From contig NZ_FNSW01000001.1 of NCBI RefSeq assembly GCF_900104695.1, forward strand, positions 1,984,001 to 2,048,000: a DNA stretch of 64,000 nucleotides, given 5' to 3'. This DNA comes from Paenibacillus sp. GP183 (lineage in GTDB: Bacteria > Bacillota > Bacilli > Paenibacillales > NBRC-103111). The notes below the pieces were generated by a model, which was not told the DNA's origin, ran no database searches, and saw only the letters and a program-made list of their open reading frames with translations. Of this stretch, positions 41,447 through 50,989 are shown piece after piece. Each line of letters starts with the position of its first letter. Positions within the stretch are counted from its first letter, which is position 1. The position numbers and the translations under genes are program-made.

Positions 41447-42639
41447 TGAGCAGCAACATCACTTTGCCAGCGTTTGGTCATATCTTTGTCCAGATCGCCG
41501 ATATTGAATGAGCGGAATCCTGCGGAAGATGTCTTCAAAGCGTCTTGAATATCCTGCGGCATATTCGAAAGTTGAATACCCGGGAAGCCGCTCATTTTAG
41601 TTACGACGGTCGTTTGCGCTTCAGAAGATAGAACGTAGTTCAGGAACTTGTAAACTGCTTCTTTCTTCGTAGATAGCTGAGGCACCATCAGGTAAGTAGG
41701 ACCGCCGTTAAAGCCGGGCTTTAACTGAGTCATTTTCGTCGATTTCGGAAGCTGCCCTTTACTTGTTTGATCGAGCACCATATCCGACCAAGCAGGAATC
41801 ATGTCAACTTCGCCAGAAGCCAGCAAATCGAGCGTTCCTTGGTTTTTCTTCGGATAAATACCTTTGCCGTACACATATTTTCCAAGATCCTTGAGCAGCG
41901 TAAAGCCTTGATCCCATTGCTTCTCAATAGCAGGGTCGGAATTGTGGATGGCTTCTTCAGGAAGCGATTTATACAGAGTTGTCATTACAAAAGAGTTGCC
42001 GGATCCCCCTGTAGAAGGGTCATTATAAGCAAATCTTTGCGGGTTTTTCTTGATCCAATCGTACAATTCATCCAATGTAGTTGGAGGTGTTTTTACTTTA
42101 TCGCTGTTATAAGCCAAAACTACAGCGGACGAACGATAAGGAACAGCCAAATTGGAAATGTCTTTCAATATAGAAGGGTCTACTTTACTCAAATTTGAAA
42201 TTTTGTCGGCAGCCAGGGTATCCCAGAGGCCATCCTTTTGGCCGCGGGTCACATAAGACAGACCGTCTTCATATAAATCGATATCTCCCGAGCCTTTACC
42301 AGCTTGTTTCGCAGCAATTAGGCGGTCATAGGTAGGTTGGGCGCCCGTACCGGAAGGAATATAAACCTCCTTCACCTTCACGCCAGGCGTCTGTTTCTCG
42401 AACATCGGAATGATCGTATCCCATAGATCCTTCACGTTTTGAGAGCCAGTGAAATAGAAATTAAACTCGACAGGCTGGGTGGAGGCTGCAGCCGCTGTGG
42501 CACTCGGACTGGCAGAGCTAGCTGGACTTGCAGAGCTGCCGGAACCTGAGCTTGTATTCGTGTTGCCGCAGGCTGATAAAAAAGTGGATGTAAGGGCGAA
42601 TGCTGACAAGAGTAAAATGGTGGATTTCTTACGTAACAT
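41443..42639 (-). CDS. ABC substrate-binding lipoprotein (spermidine/iron/phosphonate type)
   Basis: A 398-residue protein; GGGAGG precedes the ATG. The signal peptide ends in LSAC, with a Ser/Ala/Thr-rich spacer. The fold is the cluster-D type used by polyamine, Fe3+ and 2-aminoethylphosphonate binders (VEFNFYFTGSQNVKDLWDTIIPMFEKQTPGVKVKEVYIPSG at the start of the mature part; YLMVPQLSTKKEAVYKFLNYVLS at the end). The ligand cannot be told. Confidence 0.85.
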   Translation of the reverse strand: MLRKKSTILLLSAFALTSTFLSACGNTNTSSGSGSSASPASSASPSATAAAASTQPVEFNFYFTGSQNVKDLWDTIIPMFEKQTPGVKVKEVYIPSGTGAQPTYDRLIAAKQAGKGSGDIDLYEDGLSYVTRGQKDGLWDTLAADKISNLSKVDPSILKDISNLAVPYRSSAVVLAYNSDKVKTPPTTLDELYDWIKKNPQRFAYNDPSTGGSGNSFVMTTLYKSLPEEAIHNSDPAIEKQWDQGFTLLKDLGKYVYGKGIYPKKNQGTLDLLASGEVDMIPAWSDMVLDQTSKGQLPKSTKMTQLKPGFNGGPTYLMVPQLSTKKEAVYKFLNYVLSSEAQTTVVTKMSGFPGIQLSNMPQDIQDALKTSSAGFRSFNIGDLDKDMTKRWQSDVAAQ

Positions 42640-42662
42640 GAATAATTCCTCCCAAATGAATG

Positions 42663-43694
42663 TTATATTTGCGGATATGCTAATGCTTTTGCAAAGCTCA
42701 CTTTAACGCTCTGGCCCATATGAAGATCTTTGACGAAATCTCGCGGTTTAAATGTTCGAATCATTCCAAACTCCAGTAAATCGATGGATACTTCTGCGTA
42801 ATGTCCCAGTACCATAATTTGCTTGATCGACCCCGAAAGTCCATGCTCCACTTCCCCATGAAGATTCACATCTTCCGGTCGAATTGCGACGATTACGTTA
42901 CCGGAAAAATTTTTCGAATTCGGCAAAGCCAGTTGACCTACCACCACCTGATCGGCTGCCACCACCCCCTTTAGGAAATTCATTTTGCCTATAAATTGAG
43001 CGACGAAAAGCGAGTTTGGGTCATCATAGATTTCCTGCGGTGACGCGATTTGCTCGATATGTCCCTGGTTCATGACGACAATGCGATCGGAGATCGATAA
43101 TGCCTCTTCCTGATCATGCGTGACAAACACCATGGTAAGCCCGGTTTTGGATTGAATCTCCCGCAGTTCTTCCCTCATCTCGTGACGCAGCTTGGCGTCC
43201 AGTGCAGAAAAAGGTTCATCCAGCAGCAGAACGGCTGGTTTTAACAAGAGCGATCGGGCAACTGCCACCCGCTGCTGCTGTCCTCCTGAGAGCTGCCCCG
43301 GGTATTTGCGCTCAGCTCCCGGCAAACGGACAAGATTCAGGACATCGGATACGGCTTGTTCAATCTCGTTCTTTTTGATTTTGCGTATTTTCAAGCCGAA
43401 CGCCAGATTTTCGTAAACCGTCATGTGCGGCCATAAATTATAGCCTTGGAATACCATGGATGTGGGGCGTTTTTCCGGAGGAGCCTTAAGAACACTTTTG
43501 CCCTCAATGAGTATATCTCCTGAATCTGCATCCAGAAATCCCCCGACACTGCGCAGTACAGTAGTTTTACCGCAGCCAGAAGGGCCGAGTAAAGTGATCA
43601 ATTCACCCTTTCGGACTTCGAAGGATATGTCCGTTACGCCCTCTCCGGTTTTGTAGCGTTTCGTCAACCGCTGAATCGATAGTTGAATGTCCAT
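42663..43694 (-). CDS. ABC ATPase, PotA/FbpC type
   Basis: A 343-residue ATPase with AGGAGG just before the ATG. Walker A GPSGCGKTT, signature LSGGQQQRVAVARSL, Walker B VLLLDEPFSALD and a C-terminal TOBE domain (residues 240-340). It belongs with the flanking permeases and the lipoprotein at 41443. Confidence 0.9.
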   Translation of the reverse strand: MDIQLSIQRLTKRYKTGEGVTDISFEVRKGELITLLGPSGCGKTTVLRSVGGFLDADSGDILIEGKSVLKAPPEKRPTSMVFQGYNLWPHMTVYENLAFGLKIRKIKKNEIEQAVSDVLNLVRLPGAERKYPGQLSGGQQQRVAVARSLLLKPAVLLLDEPFSALDAKLRHEMREELREIQSKTGLTMVFVTHDQEEALSISDRIVVMNQGHIEQIASPQEIYDDPNSLFVAQFIGKMNFLKGVVAADQVVVGQLALPNSKNFSGNVIVAIRPEDVNLHGEVEHGLSGSIKQIMVLGHYAEVSIDLLEFGMIRTFKPRDFVKDLHMGQSVKVSFAKALAYPQI

Positions 43695-43731
43695 CCTGAC
43701 CTCCTATAATTAGTACATCTATGTTCCATGG

Positions 43732-44556
43732 TCATTTAATTTGGAATCCGCTTGACAGGACATCCGCACTTACAAATCGCTGAGCTGCAAGCAGCAGGAT
43801 CACCGTCGGAGCCGTCAAGATGATCGAAAAAACAGCTCCCGCATAGGCCGGATAATCACTGATAATCGAGTACATCACAATGGGCATGGTTTTATAATTG
43901 GGAATACCCACCAGAAACGATCCCTGCGCTTCATCGAGCGAATTAAGAAAGGTAAATATCGAGGCGACAAGGATGCCCGGCATCGCGATCGGCAGCGTGA
44001 TGCTGCGAAACACACGGAAAGGACTTGCTCCCACATCTCGTGCGGACTCTTCTTGAGCTGTATGGACGTTTCGAAATGCGGCCGTCGGGATCCATGTCAT
44101 GAACATGAGAACGTTAATGATATGAATCAACACTACCCCGAGCAAAGTATTCATTAATCCAAGCTTGTAAAACAGCACGGCGATCGACACGTAGAGCCCC
44201 ATTTTGGGAAAAGCATGTGTCAGAAGAAAGGAGAACAGGAAGAAACGGCTTAGCGGGAATCGAATACGGGCAAACGCGTAAGCTGCAGGGATGCAGAGCA
44301 CTATAGACAGAGCAGTCACAATCGTGGCAATAAGAAAAGACAGGCCGATCGATTTAGCGATATCCTCCTGGTGTAGTACAAAGCTCCACCATTTCAAAGA
44401 CCATTCATGAGGAATCACATCCGGATAGTTCCATTTGCCGGTGAATGCCAAAATGGCCAAATTCAGCAATGGCCCCAAGAAGAAAATGATAAACACGACA
44501 AGAACAATAAATTCAATGATTTTACGGGAACCTATCCCTCTTAAATACCAACTCAT
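43732..44556 (-). CDS. ABC permease, PotC/PhnV type
   Basis: A 274-residue permease with six membrane segments and the EAA loop EESARDVGASPFRVFRSITLPIAMPGILVA. It is the first transporter gene after the LacI-type regulator, with 17 bases between. Confidence 0.88.
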   Translation of the reverse strand: MSWYLRGIGSRKIIEFIVLVVFIIFFLGPLLNLAILAFTGKWNYPDVIPHEWSLKWWSFVLHQEDIAKSIGLSFLIATIVTALSIVLCIPAAYAFARIRFPLSRFFLFSFLLTHAFPKMGLYVSIAVLFYKLGLMNTLLGVVLIHIINVLMFMTWIPTAAFRNVHTAQEESARDVGASPFRVFRSITLPIAMPGILVASIFTFLNSLDEAQGSFLVGIPNYKTMPIVMYSIISDYPAYAGAVFSIILTAPTVILLLAAQRFVSADVLSSGFQIK

Positions 44557-44572
44557 ACGTGCTGCACCCCTC

Positions 44573-45595
44573 TCAAGAGAAATTTCTTGCTTCAGTCGAT
44601 TGCCGGATGATCAGTTTGGGTTCAAGCTCAATGGTATTGGCTGCGATAGCTTCCTTTCGGATGAGTCTGTCCAACATCATAAAGGCTTGGACACCCATCT
44701 CTTCCATATTGACCCGGATTGTCGTTAAGGACGGCGAAAACATGGCAGCAAAATCAACATCGTCAAAACCCATAACGGCCACTTGCTCGGGGATGCGAAC
44801 ATTGTGCTCCAATAGAAATTTCATCGCACCAAGCGCTAACATGTCATTGGTTGCAAATATGGCGGTATACTCAGACTTGCGAATATTTTCCCAATGCTGA
44901 CCCATCAGATTGTATCCTTCTTCAAACATGGAGGTTTCAGCATATAGGATGGACGTTGAGGGAACAGGAATATCATTTGCTTCCATGTAATGCCTGAATC
45001 CCTTCAGTCTCAGATGATGGCTTCGATGGGTCTGCGGTCCCGCGAGAACTAAAATATGGCGATGCCCTAAACCGGTTAGATAAGCGGCGGCTTTCTGTCC
45101 TCCGACATCGTCCTGATTGACGATATGAATGACCCCATCGACATGAGTTGAACCATTGACCATTAGGTAGGGAACACCAAAGTTGTTAATATGATCAATC
45201 ACATTTTGTTGGAGACGGCTGATCAGAATGAGACCATCCACCCTTTTCTCCAGCATATAATCGGCGGAACGCAGCGACATTTCGTGATCGGCTGTCACAA
45301 ATATGGAGTAATTCAAGCTTGCTGCTGAAGTTAGAATCGCATCCAGAATTTTGCCGTAAAAGGGATGAGCGGCAATCGGATAATGCCGACGGTATATCAA
45401 TACCCCGATATTGTACGTCCGCTGTGAAACCATGGCTCTTGCCACCGCATTCGGCTTATATTGCAATTCTTGAATGATTTGAAGAACTCTATTACGTACA
45501 TCCATACTGATATAGCCTTTGCCAGAGATTACCCTGGACACCGTTGATTTCGATACTCCTGCTCGGTGGGCGATTTCTTTTATCGTATAATTCAT
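44573..45595 (-). CDS. LacI-family transcriptional regulator
   Basis: A 340-residue regulator; GAGGG precedes the ATG. The N-terminal LacI helix-turn-helix is clear (YTIKEIAHRAGVSKSTVSRVISG), followed by the hinge LQYKPNAVARAMVS and a periplasmic-binding-protein-like sensor domain (residues 60-335). It is first in an operon with an ABC importer and a CehA-type hydrolase and most likely responds to the imported compound. Confidence 0.92.
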   Translation of the reverse strand: MNYTIKEIAHRAGVSKSTVSRVISGKGYISMDVRNRVLQIIQELQYKPNAVARAMVSQRTYNIGVLIYRRHYPIAAHPFYGKILDAILTSAASLNYSIFVTADHEMSLRSADYMLEKRVDGLILISRLQQNVIDHINNFGVPYLMVNGSTHVDGVIHIVNQDDVGGQKAAAYLTGLGHRHILVLAGPQTHRSHHLRLKGFRHYMEANDIPVPSTSILYAETSMFEEGYNLMGQHWENIRKSEYTAIFATNDMLALGAMKFLLEHNVRIPEQVAVMGFDDVDFAAMFSPSLTTIRVNMEEMGVQAFMMLDRLIRKEAIAANTIELEPKLIIRQSTEARNFS

Positions 45596-45702
45596 GATGC
45601 AACCCTCATTTCAATGTGAGACCGTTCCCACATATCTAAAATAACCTAGAACTGTTTTTGGTGTGTTAACCGGATAATAAAAAAATGTAAATGTAATTTG
45701 AT

Positions 45703-45732
45703 AAATAAAAAAGCAGATGCCGCAGCACCTGC
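45703..45732 (-). terminator. Terminator of the long peptide-catabolic operon
   Basis: Arms GCAGATGC (45713-45720) and GCACCTGC (45725-45732; one G-U pair in the minus-strand RNA) are followed on the minus strand by TTTTTTATTT. Confidence 0.85.
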
Positions 45733-45760
45733 CTATCCAAATATTTGATTTAGCCGAAGT

Positions 45761-47365
45761 TTACCAAATGCTTACGGTTCCATCTGTTCTCGGTTCCGTT
45801 CCCCCGACCAAAACGCCGTCCGGAGTTCTCCAAATGATCTGTCCACGGCCGAAGCCGGAGGCTGGGGAAACCTGCACCTGATGGCCCATTCTCCCTAAGG
45901 CTTCTGCAATATGCTCCGGAAAAGAATGCTCCAGCCACACCGACTTTCCATCCCTCCACTGCCACCGGGGAGCATCCAATGCCGCCTGCGGGTTCAATTG
46001 AAAATCGATCGTGTTCATCACTACTTGCACATGACCCTGCGGCTGCATAAAGGCTCCCATAACGCCAAACGGCCCCACAGGCTGATTGCCTTTGGTCATA
46101 AAACCGGGGATTATCGTATGATAGGTTTTCTTTCCGGGCTCCAAACAGTTTTCATGGGTCGGGTCTAATGTAAAATTATTGCCACGATTTTGTAAACCGA
46201 TCCCGGTACCCGGTATTACAATACCAGAACCGAATCCCAAATAATTGCTTTGAATAAAGGAAACCATGTTTCCTTCCCCATCTGCTGTGGACAGATAAAC
46301 CGTCCCGCCTTTCGGAGGAGTTCCCGGCTCAGGGAGCAAGGCTTGCTGCCCAATCAATTTTCTTCTCTCATCCGCATAAGCCTCCGATAGCAAAGCTTCT
46401 ACCGACATATTCATTTTGGCAGGGTCAGTAATATATTTCTTCCCATCGGCAAAAGCAAGCTTGATCGCTTCGATCTGCTTATGATAGGTATCCGGGCTAT
46501 CCTTGGACGTAAATTCGAAGCCCTTTAAGATATTAAGTGCCATGAGCGCAACGATTCCTTGACCATTGGGCGGAAGCTCCCACACATCGTATCCTCGGTA
46601 ATTGACTTTGATCGGCTGCACCCATTCCGGTTTGTAAGCCGCCAAATCTTCTTTCGTCAGATAACCGCCATACTGCTTCAGAAAGGCATCGATCTTCTCG
46701 GCCAATACTCCGCGGTAAAAAGCGTCCGCTTTCGATTCAGCAATGAGTTCCATCGTTGCCGCCATATCTTCCGATTTCCAGACTTCACCGATTCTTGGCG
46801 CTCTGCCCTCTGGCGCGAACGTCTGAAACCAGTTTGCAAACTCTTCTCCATTTAAGTTCTTCTTGTAATTATTGTAGGCTTTTTGCCAGGTCGTTCCCAA
46901 ACTAGGTGTAATGGGGTAGCCGTTGCGGGCATATTCAATCGCCGGCTTCAGCAGTTCGGAGAACGGAAGCCTGCCGAACCGTTCGGACAATTCCGCCCAA
47001 GCGCCAGGAGCCCCGGGAACGGTTATCGGCACCACTCCGTATAGAGGCATTTCCGAATAACCGGCTTTTTGCAGAGCTTCAATCGAAATGCTTTTAGGGG
47101 CAGACCCGCTCCCATTTAATCCATGCAATTCGCCCTTCGTCCAAACTAAGGCAAAAGCATCCGAACCGATTCCGTTCGTTGTAGGCTCTACCACCGTCAA
47201 GCAAGCTGCGGTTGCAATGGCCGCATCGATGGCATTTCCTCCTTTTTTTATCATTTCGAGACCCGCTTGTGCTGCTAGCGGCTGCGAAGTCGCGACCATT
47301 CCTTTATTAGCGAACAATGCATTTCTTTTGGAGGGGTATGGATAATAAGCTGAGTCAAACTCCAT
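45761..47365 (-). CDS. Gamma-glutamyltransferase family protein (YwrD type)
   Basis: The ATG at 47365 follows AAGGAGTTG and gives 534 residues, MEFDSAYYPYPSKRNALF. No signal peptide is seen, so it is cytoplasmic, as in YwrD. The family core is clear: GGNAIDAAIATAACLTVVEPTTNGIGSDAF, the autoprocessing Thr region GGTVYLSTADGEGNMVSFIQS, and GIGLQNRGNNF. These enzymes are made as a precursor cut before Thr and then hydrolyse or transfer gamma-glutamyl groups. It is the last gene of the operon, after an asparaginase. Confidence 0.88.
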   Translation of the reverse strand: MEFDSAYYPYPSKRNALFANKGMVATSQPLAAQAGLEMIKKGGNAIDAAIATAACLTVVEPTTNGIGSDAFALVWTKGELHGLNGSGSAPKSISIEALQKAGYSEMPLYGVVPITVPGAPGAWAELSERFGRLPFSELLKPAIEYARNGYPITPSLGTTWQKAYNNYKKNLNGEEFANWFQTFAPEGRAPRIGEVWKSEDMAATMELIAESKADAFYRGVLAEKIDAFLKQYGGYLTKEDLAAYKPEWVQPIKVNYRGYDVWELPPNGQGIVALMALNILKGFEFTSKDSPDTYHKQIEAIKLAFADGKKYITDPAKMNMSVEALLSEAYADERRKLIGQQALLPEPGTPPKGGTVYLSTADGEGNMVSFIQSNYLGFGSGIVIPGTGIGLQNRGNNFTLDPTHENCLEPGKKTYHTIIPGFMTKGNQPVGPFGVMGAFMQPQGHVQVVMNTIDFQLNPQAALDAPRWQWRDGKSVWLEHSFPEHIAEALGRMGHQVQVSPASGFGRGQIIWRTPDGVLVGGTEPRTDGTVSIW

Positions 47366-47400
47366 TTCTGACAACTCCTTCTTCACCTATTTGGGGCCGA

Positions 47401-48402
47401 TTACAGAGAAAAAGCGACCTGCAGCTTTCCTATAATCTCTTCACGCGCATTTTGAATCGACGGTACCCGATGTGCTTCAAGAGCCTTCAAATCGGCTTCG
47501 CCTAAATAACCCAACTGTTCTAAGATCGCTACAACCGTAGGATAAGCGGCCCTTGCGTTTCCGTCATCCACTTTGACCGCAATGCCGATTCCTTCGCCCA
47601 TGAGGCCGGCTGCGTAAACGCCCTCCGCACCCGCTTTTCCGATAATCCGACCTGGCAAAGCGGACATCAGGTCTGTGCAAAACCGATCCTTTCCGCCTAC
47701 CATTTCCGGATGGGCCATCATCGCCGCAGTAATCCGCTCCAGCGCCTGACGGCGCGGTTCCGGCTGACCCGACGGGTCGGACAATTTCGCAAAGGCCAGG
47801 GCCAAACGGTCCAGCGGCACGCCGAACACAGGCACACCGCAGCCGTCTATCCCGATCACGATATCTTCCGCAGGCATGTCGGTCATATCGGCCACCGCAG
47901 ACCGCATCAGGACTTGAACCGGGTGGTCAATGTCGCGATAGCTCGACAGGTCAGCACCCAGATGGCTGGCCAGTGTGAGCATTCCCGTATGCTTGCCTGA
48001 GCAGTTGTTGTAGATCGGCGTCAATTCTCCGCCCGATCGTATTAATTTCTTATAATTGTCCTGGTCACGCGGGGCATGCGTACCGCACTGCAGCGCCTCA
48101 TGCGGAACCCCGATCCGCGCCAGCATATCCATCACGCGGTCCGTGTGCCTCTGCTCTCCGTTGTGCGAAGCACAGCAAAGCGCAAGATCCGCTTGCGAAA
48201 ATTGATAGCGGTCGGCGGCTCCCGACTCCACAACGGGTATGGCTTGCAAGGGCTTGGAGGATGAACGGACAAATGTCACATGCCGGGGATCTCCCAATCC
48301 GTGCAGCACATTCCCACTCAAATCCACAACGGCGATATGACCGTAATGTTTGCTTTCAATTAAAGGACCTCTATACACATGTACGAGTTGAGCAGCAGGC
48401 AT
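47401..48402 (-). CDS. Rhizobial-type L-asparaginase II
   Basis: The ATG at 48402 follows AAGGAG; 333 residues. The protein matches the L-asparaginase II family of Rhizobium (not the bacterial type I/II asparaginases): RSSSKPLQAIPVVESGA, CCASHNGEQRHTD, NNCSGKHTGML and GIDGCGVPVF with conserved Cys, Ser and Lys residues. It probably hydrolyses asparagine or a related amide freed from peptides. Confidence 0.88.
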   Translation of the reverse strand: MPAAQLVHVYRGPLIESKHYGHIAVVDLSGNVLHGLGDPRHVTFVRSSSKPLQAIPVVESGAADRYQFSQADLALCCASHNGEQRHTDRVMDMLARIGVPHEALQCGTHAPRDQDNYKKLIRSGGELTPIYNNCSGKHTGMLTLASHLGADLSSYRDIDHPVQVLMRSAVADMTDMPAEDIVIGIDGCGVPVFGVPLDRLALAFAKLSDPSGQPEPRRQALERITAAMMAHPEMVGGKDRFCTDLMSALPGRIIGKAGAEGVYAAGLMGEGIGIAVKVDDGNARAAYPTVVAILEQLGYLGEADLKALEAHRVPSIQNAREEIIGKLQVAFSL

Positions 48403-48469
48403 CTTCAAGTCTCCTTCAACTAGAAAATATTGGTATTTATAGCTTTCCTGTCATATGTTGTCTGAGCGC

Positions 48470-50041
48470 TTAATTCTTACTCAATTCTGCAGCACGAACC
48501 ATACCGTCGGATACGTATTTGAATCCTGTTACTGATTTAGCATAACCTAAAGTATTATTGGGGTGGTAGAGAAATATATAAGGCAGATCCACATTGATGA
48601 TTTGCATTGCACTATCGTAAATTGCCTTGCGTTTTCCCTCATCCACCTGCAAACGCGCATCGTCCAGAAGCTTATCCACTTGCGGATTATTGTAAGTGGA
48701 ACGGTTTAAAATGCCTCCAGTTCTATTGTAATCATAAATATTTTGGTCCGGATCCGGCCGTCCGCTCCATGTGGATACGATCGCCTCAAAATTTCTTTTA
48801 TTGAGATTATCCGTATTGGCGGCGGAATCAGTCGCTTCCAGATTAACCGTGATCCCTGCAGGTTTTAGCATATTCTGAATCATCTGCACAAGCTGCTGAT
48901 TCGAGGAGTTTTGGACATATTTCAAGGTGAACGAGAATCCATCCGGCACGCCTGCCGCTTTCATTAACGATTTGGCCTTTTCCACATCCGGTTTCGGTGC
49001 TTTATCACTGTCTCCATAGGCAAAATGGGAAGGAACAAAAGGCGAGTGAGCAGGAATACCCGTGCCATTGAGGATCACGTTGACAATGGCATTCCGATCG
49101 ACCAATATATCGAAGGCTTGCCGCAATTCCACTTTGTTAAAGGGAGGTTTCGTCATATTCACATGCATGCCGACGAATCCTTGACCCGCTTCGTTAATGA
49201 CCCCGATTTTTGGATCGTTTTTCATATTCGTGATTTCTTTCGTAGGAAAAGTAGTCGTTATGTCGACTGCGCCGCTTTTTAAATTGACCAGCGCAACATT
49301 GTCATCAGGAAAAATCTTATAGACAACCTTGTCCAGCCTCGGAAAGCCTGTTTTCCAATAATTCGGGTTTTTATCCAACGTAAGGGAAGAACCTCGGACA
49401 GATTCCTTAAAAACAAACGGTCCGGTACCTACCGGGTGAGTGGCAAAATCTTTACCATACTTCTTAACCGCATCTGGAGATACAATCATCCCGGAACGGT
49501 CCGTTAAACTGGAGAGGAACGGAGCAAAAGGCTGTTTGAGCTCTACTTGTACCGTATTAGGATCTACAACCGTTACTTTGCTTACAACATTCATCTCGCT
49601 TTTCCTGCCGGATGCACTATCCATATTGCGTTCAAAGGTAAACTTGACTGCCTCGGCATTGAAGTCGGTTCCATCGTGGAATTTGACACCTTTACGCAGG
49701 TTGAATGTATATGTTTTTTTATCATCCGAGATACTCCATTTTTCGGCAAGCATCGGAACAATTTTCCCAGAAGGATCTGAATCTACCAACTTGTCATAAA
49801 TATTTTGATAGGGCTGCCGATCAAAAAAAGCGGTGGAAAAACTGGGATCAAACGTCGTAGGGTCGGCGGGTATAGCGATGTTCAATGTGCCTCCCATTTT
49901 TGGCGCAGCAGTGCTTTCAACCTTTGCCGTCTGTTGATTGCTGGGTTGATTGGCGCTTGGCTTTGAACATCCTGCCGTTGCTATTAAAATCGAAGTAAGC
50001 ACAATTAAACTAATCGACCATTTTTTTGATATTTTCCCCAT
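48470..50041 (-). CDS. Dipeptide/oligopeptide ABC binding lipoprotein (SBP1)
   Basis: A 523-residue SBP_bac_5 protein; GGAGG precedes the ATG. Lipobox ATAGC, then a Gln/Asn-rich spacer. The core matches the peptide-binding family (GGTLNIAIPADPTTFDPSF, FNLRKGVKFHDGTDFNAEAVKFTFERN). It is closely similar to the binding protein at 54700-56262, and the two flank the same importer genes. Confidence 0.92.
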   Translation of the reverse strand: MGKISKKWSISLIVLTSILIATAGCSKPSANQPSNQQTAKVESTAAPKMGGTLNIAIPADPTTFDPSFSTAFFDRQPYQNIYDKLVDSDPSGKIVPMLAEKWSISDDKKTYTFNLRKGVKFHDGTDFNAEAVKFTFERNMDSASGRKSEMNVVSKVTVVDPNTVQVELKQPFAPFLSSLTDRSGMIVSPDAVKKYGKDFATHPVGTGPFVFKESVRGSSLTLDKNPNYWKTGFPRLDKVVYKIFPDDNVALVNLKSGAVDITTTFPTKEITNMKNDPKIGVINEAGQGFVGMHVNMTKPPFNKVELRQAFDILVDRNAIVNVILNGTGIPAHSPFVPSHFAYGDSDKAPKPDVEKAKSLMKAAGVPDGFSFTLKYVQNSSNQQLVQMIQNMLKPAGITVNLEATDSAANTDNLNKRNFEAIVSTWSGRPDPDQNIYDYNRTGGILNRSTYNNPQVDKLLDDARLQVDEGKRKAIYDSAMQIINVDLPYIFLYHPNNTLGYAKSVTGFKYVSDGMVRAAELSKN

Positions 50042-50080
50042 TGCATGCCTCCATGAATAAGAATTTGATTGTCATATCCA

Positions 50081-50989
50081 TTAACGTTTTAATTTCGGGT
50101 CGAGCACTTCACGCATGCCGTCACCCAAGAGGTTAAACCCGAGCACTACCAGAAAAATTGCCAAACCAGGCCATAAAGCAAGCAGTGGCGCCGTGTTCAG
50201 GTACCCCTGCGCGACTTTCAGCATCGATCCCCAGCTGGGCTCCTCTGGCCTTGCGCCAAGGCCCAAGTAGGAAAGTCCCGCTTCGGCAATGATGGCTGCG
50301 GCCATCGTCAGCGTCGTCTGCACAAGCAGCGGACCCATCACATTGCGGAGCACGTGCAAAAACATAATCCGCAGATGGCCCGCTCCGATGGCCTCCGCTG
50401 CCTGAACATATTCCAGGCTGCGAACCGTGAGCACCTGAGCGCGCGTGATTCGAATAAACGACGGAAAAAAACCGATGCCGATGGCAATGACCGCGTTCAG
50501 AAACCCTCCTCCCAGCACGGCCGCCATGGCCATCGCCAGAATGATGGACGGAAACGCCTGCATCGCATCAACCAGCCGCATGATGATCAGCTCATCCCAG
50601 AAACCGCGGAAATACCCGCTGATGAGGCCTAAAGGCACACCGATGGCTATCGCAATGCCAACGGAAATGACGGAAGCCTGCAGAGAGAGCCTGGCCCCGT
50701 AAAGCAACCGGGCCAAAGTATCTCGCCCCAAATCGTCCGTTCCTAAAATATGTCCGTTTCCGGGCTTTTGCAGTATCATGGAATAATCCTGATGAAAAGG
50801 ATCATAAGAGCTAATCCACGGCGCAAAAACGGAAACCAGCACCAACCCCCCAAAAATGACAGCACCTATAATGGCCAGCCTGTTGCGCGCAAAACGTTTC
50901 AAAAGCAGCAGCCATTGACGTCTGGGAGGTTCCTGCACAGGGCCAAGCCCGATTTGCCTCTCTATGACCGGCTCAACCGACTCACTCAT
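50081..50989 (-). CDS. Peptide ABC permease, DppC type
   Basis: A 302-residue permease with the N-terminal OppC/DppC segment (NRLAIIGAVIFGGLVLVSVFAPWI), LGTDDLGRDTLARLLYGARLSL and the EAA loop (AAEAIGAGHLRIMFLHVLRNVMGPLLV). It overlaps the DppB-type gene by ATGA. Confidence 0.92.
   Translation of the reverse strand: MSESVEPVIERQIGLGPVQEPPRRQWLLLLKRFARNRLAIIGAVIFGGLVLVSVFAPWISSYDPFHQDYSMILQKPGNGHILGTDDLGRDTLARLLYGARLSLQASVISVGIAIAIGVPLGLISGYFRGFWDELIIMRLVDAMQAFPSIILAMAMAAVLGGGFLNAVIAIGIGFFPSFIRITRAQVLTVRSLEYVQAAEAIGAGHLRIMFLHVLRNVMGPLLVQTTLTMAAAIIAEAGLSYLGLGARPEEPSWGSMLKVAQGYLNTAPLLALWPGLAIFLVVLGFNLLGDGMREVLDPKLKR

Noticed and set aside
49025-49282. Plus-strand frames opposite the minus-strand peptide operon (for example 49025-49282, 53281-53997, 56789-57244)
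   Set aside because: They lie antisense to well-supported transporter or peptidase genes and lack ribosome binding sites and family features.
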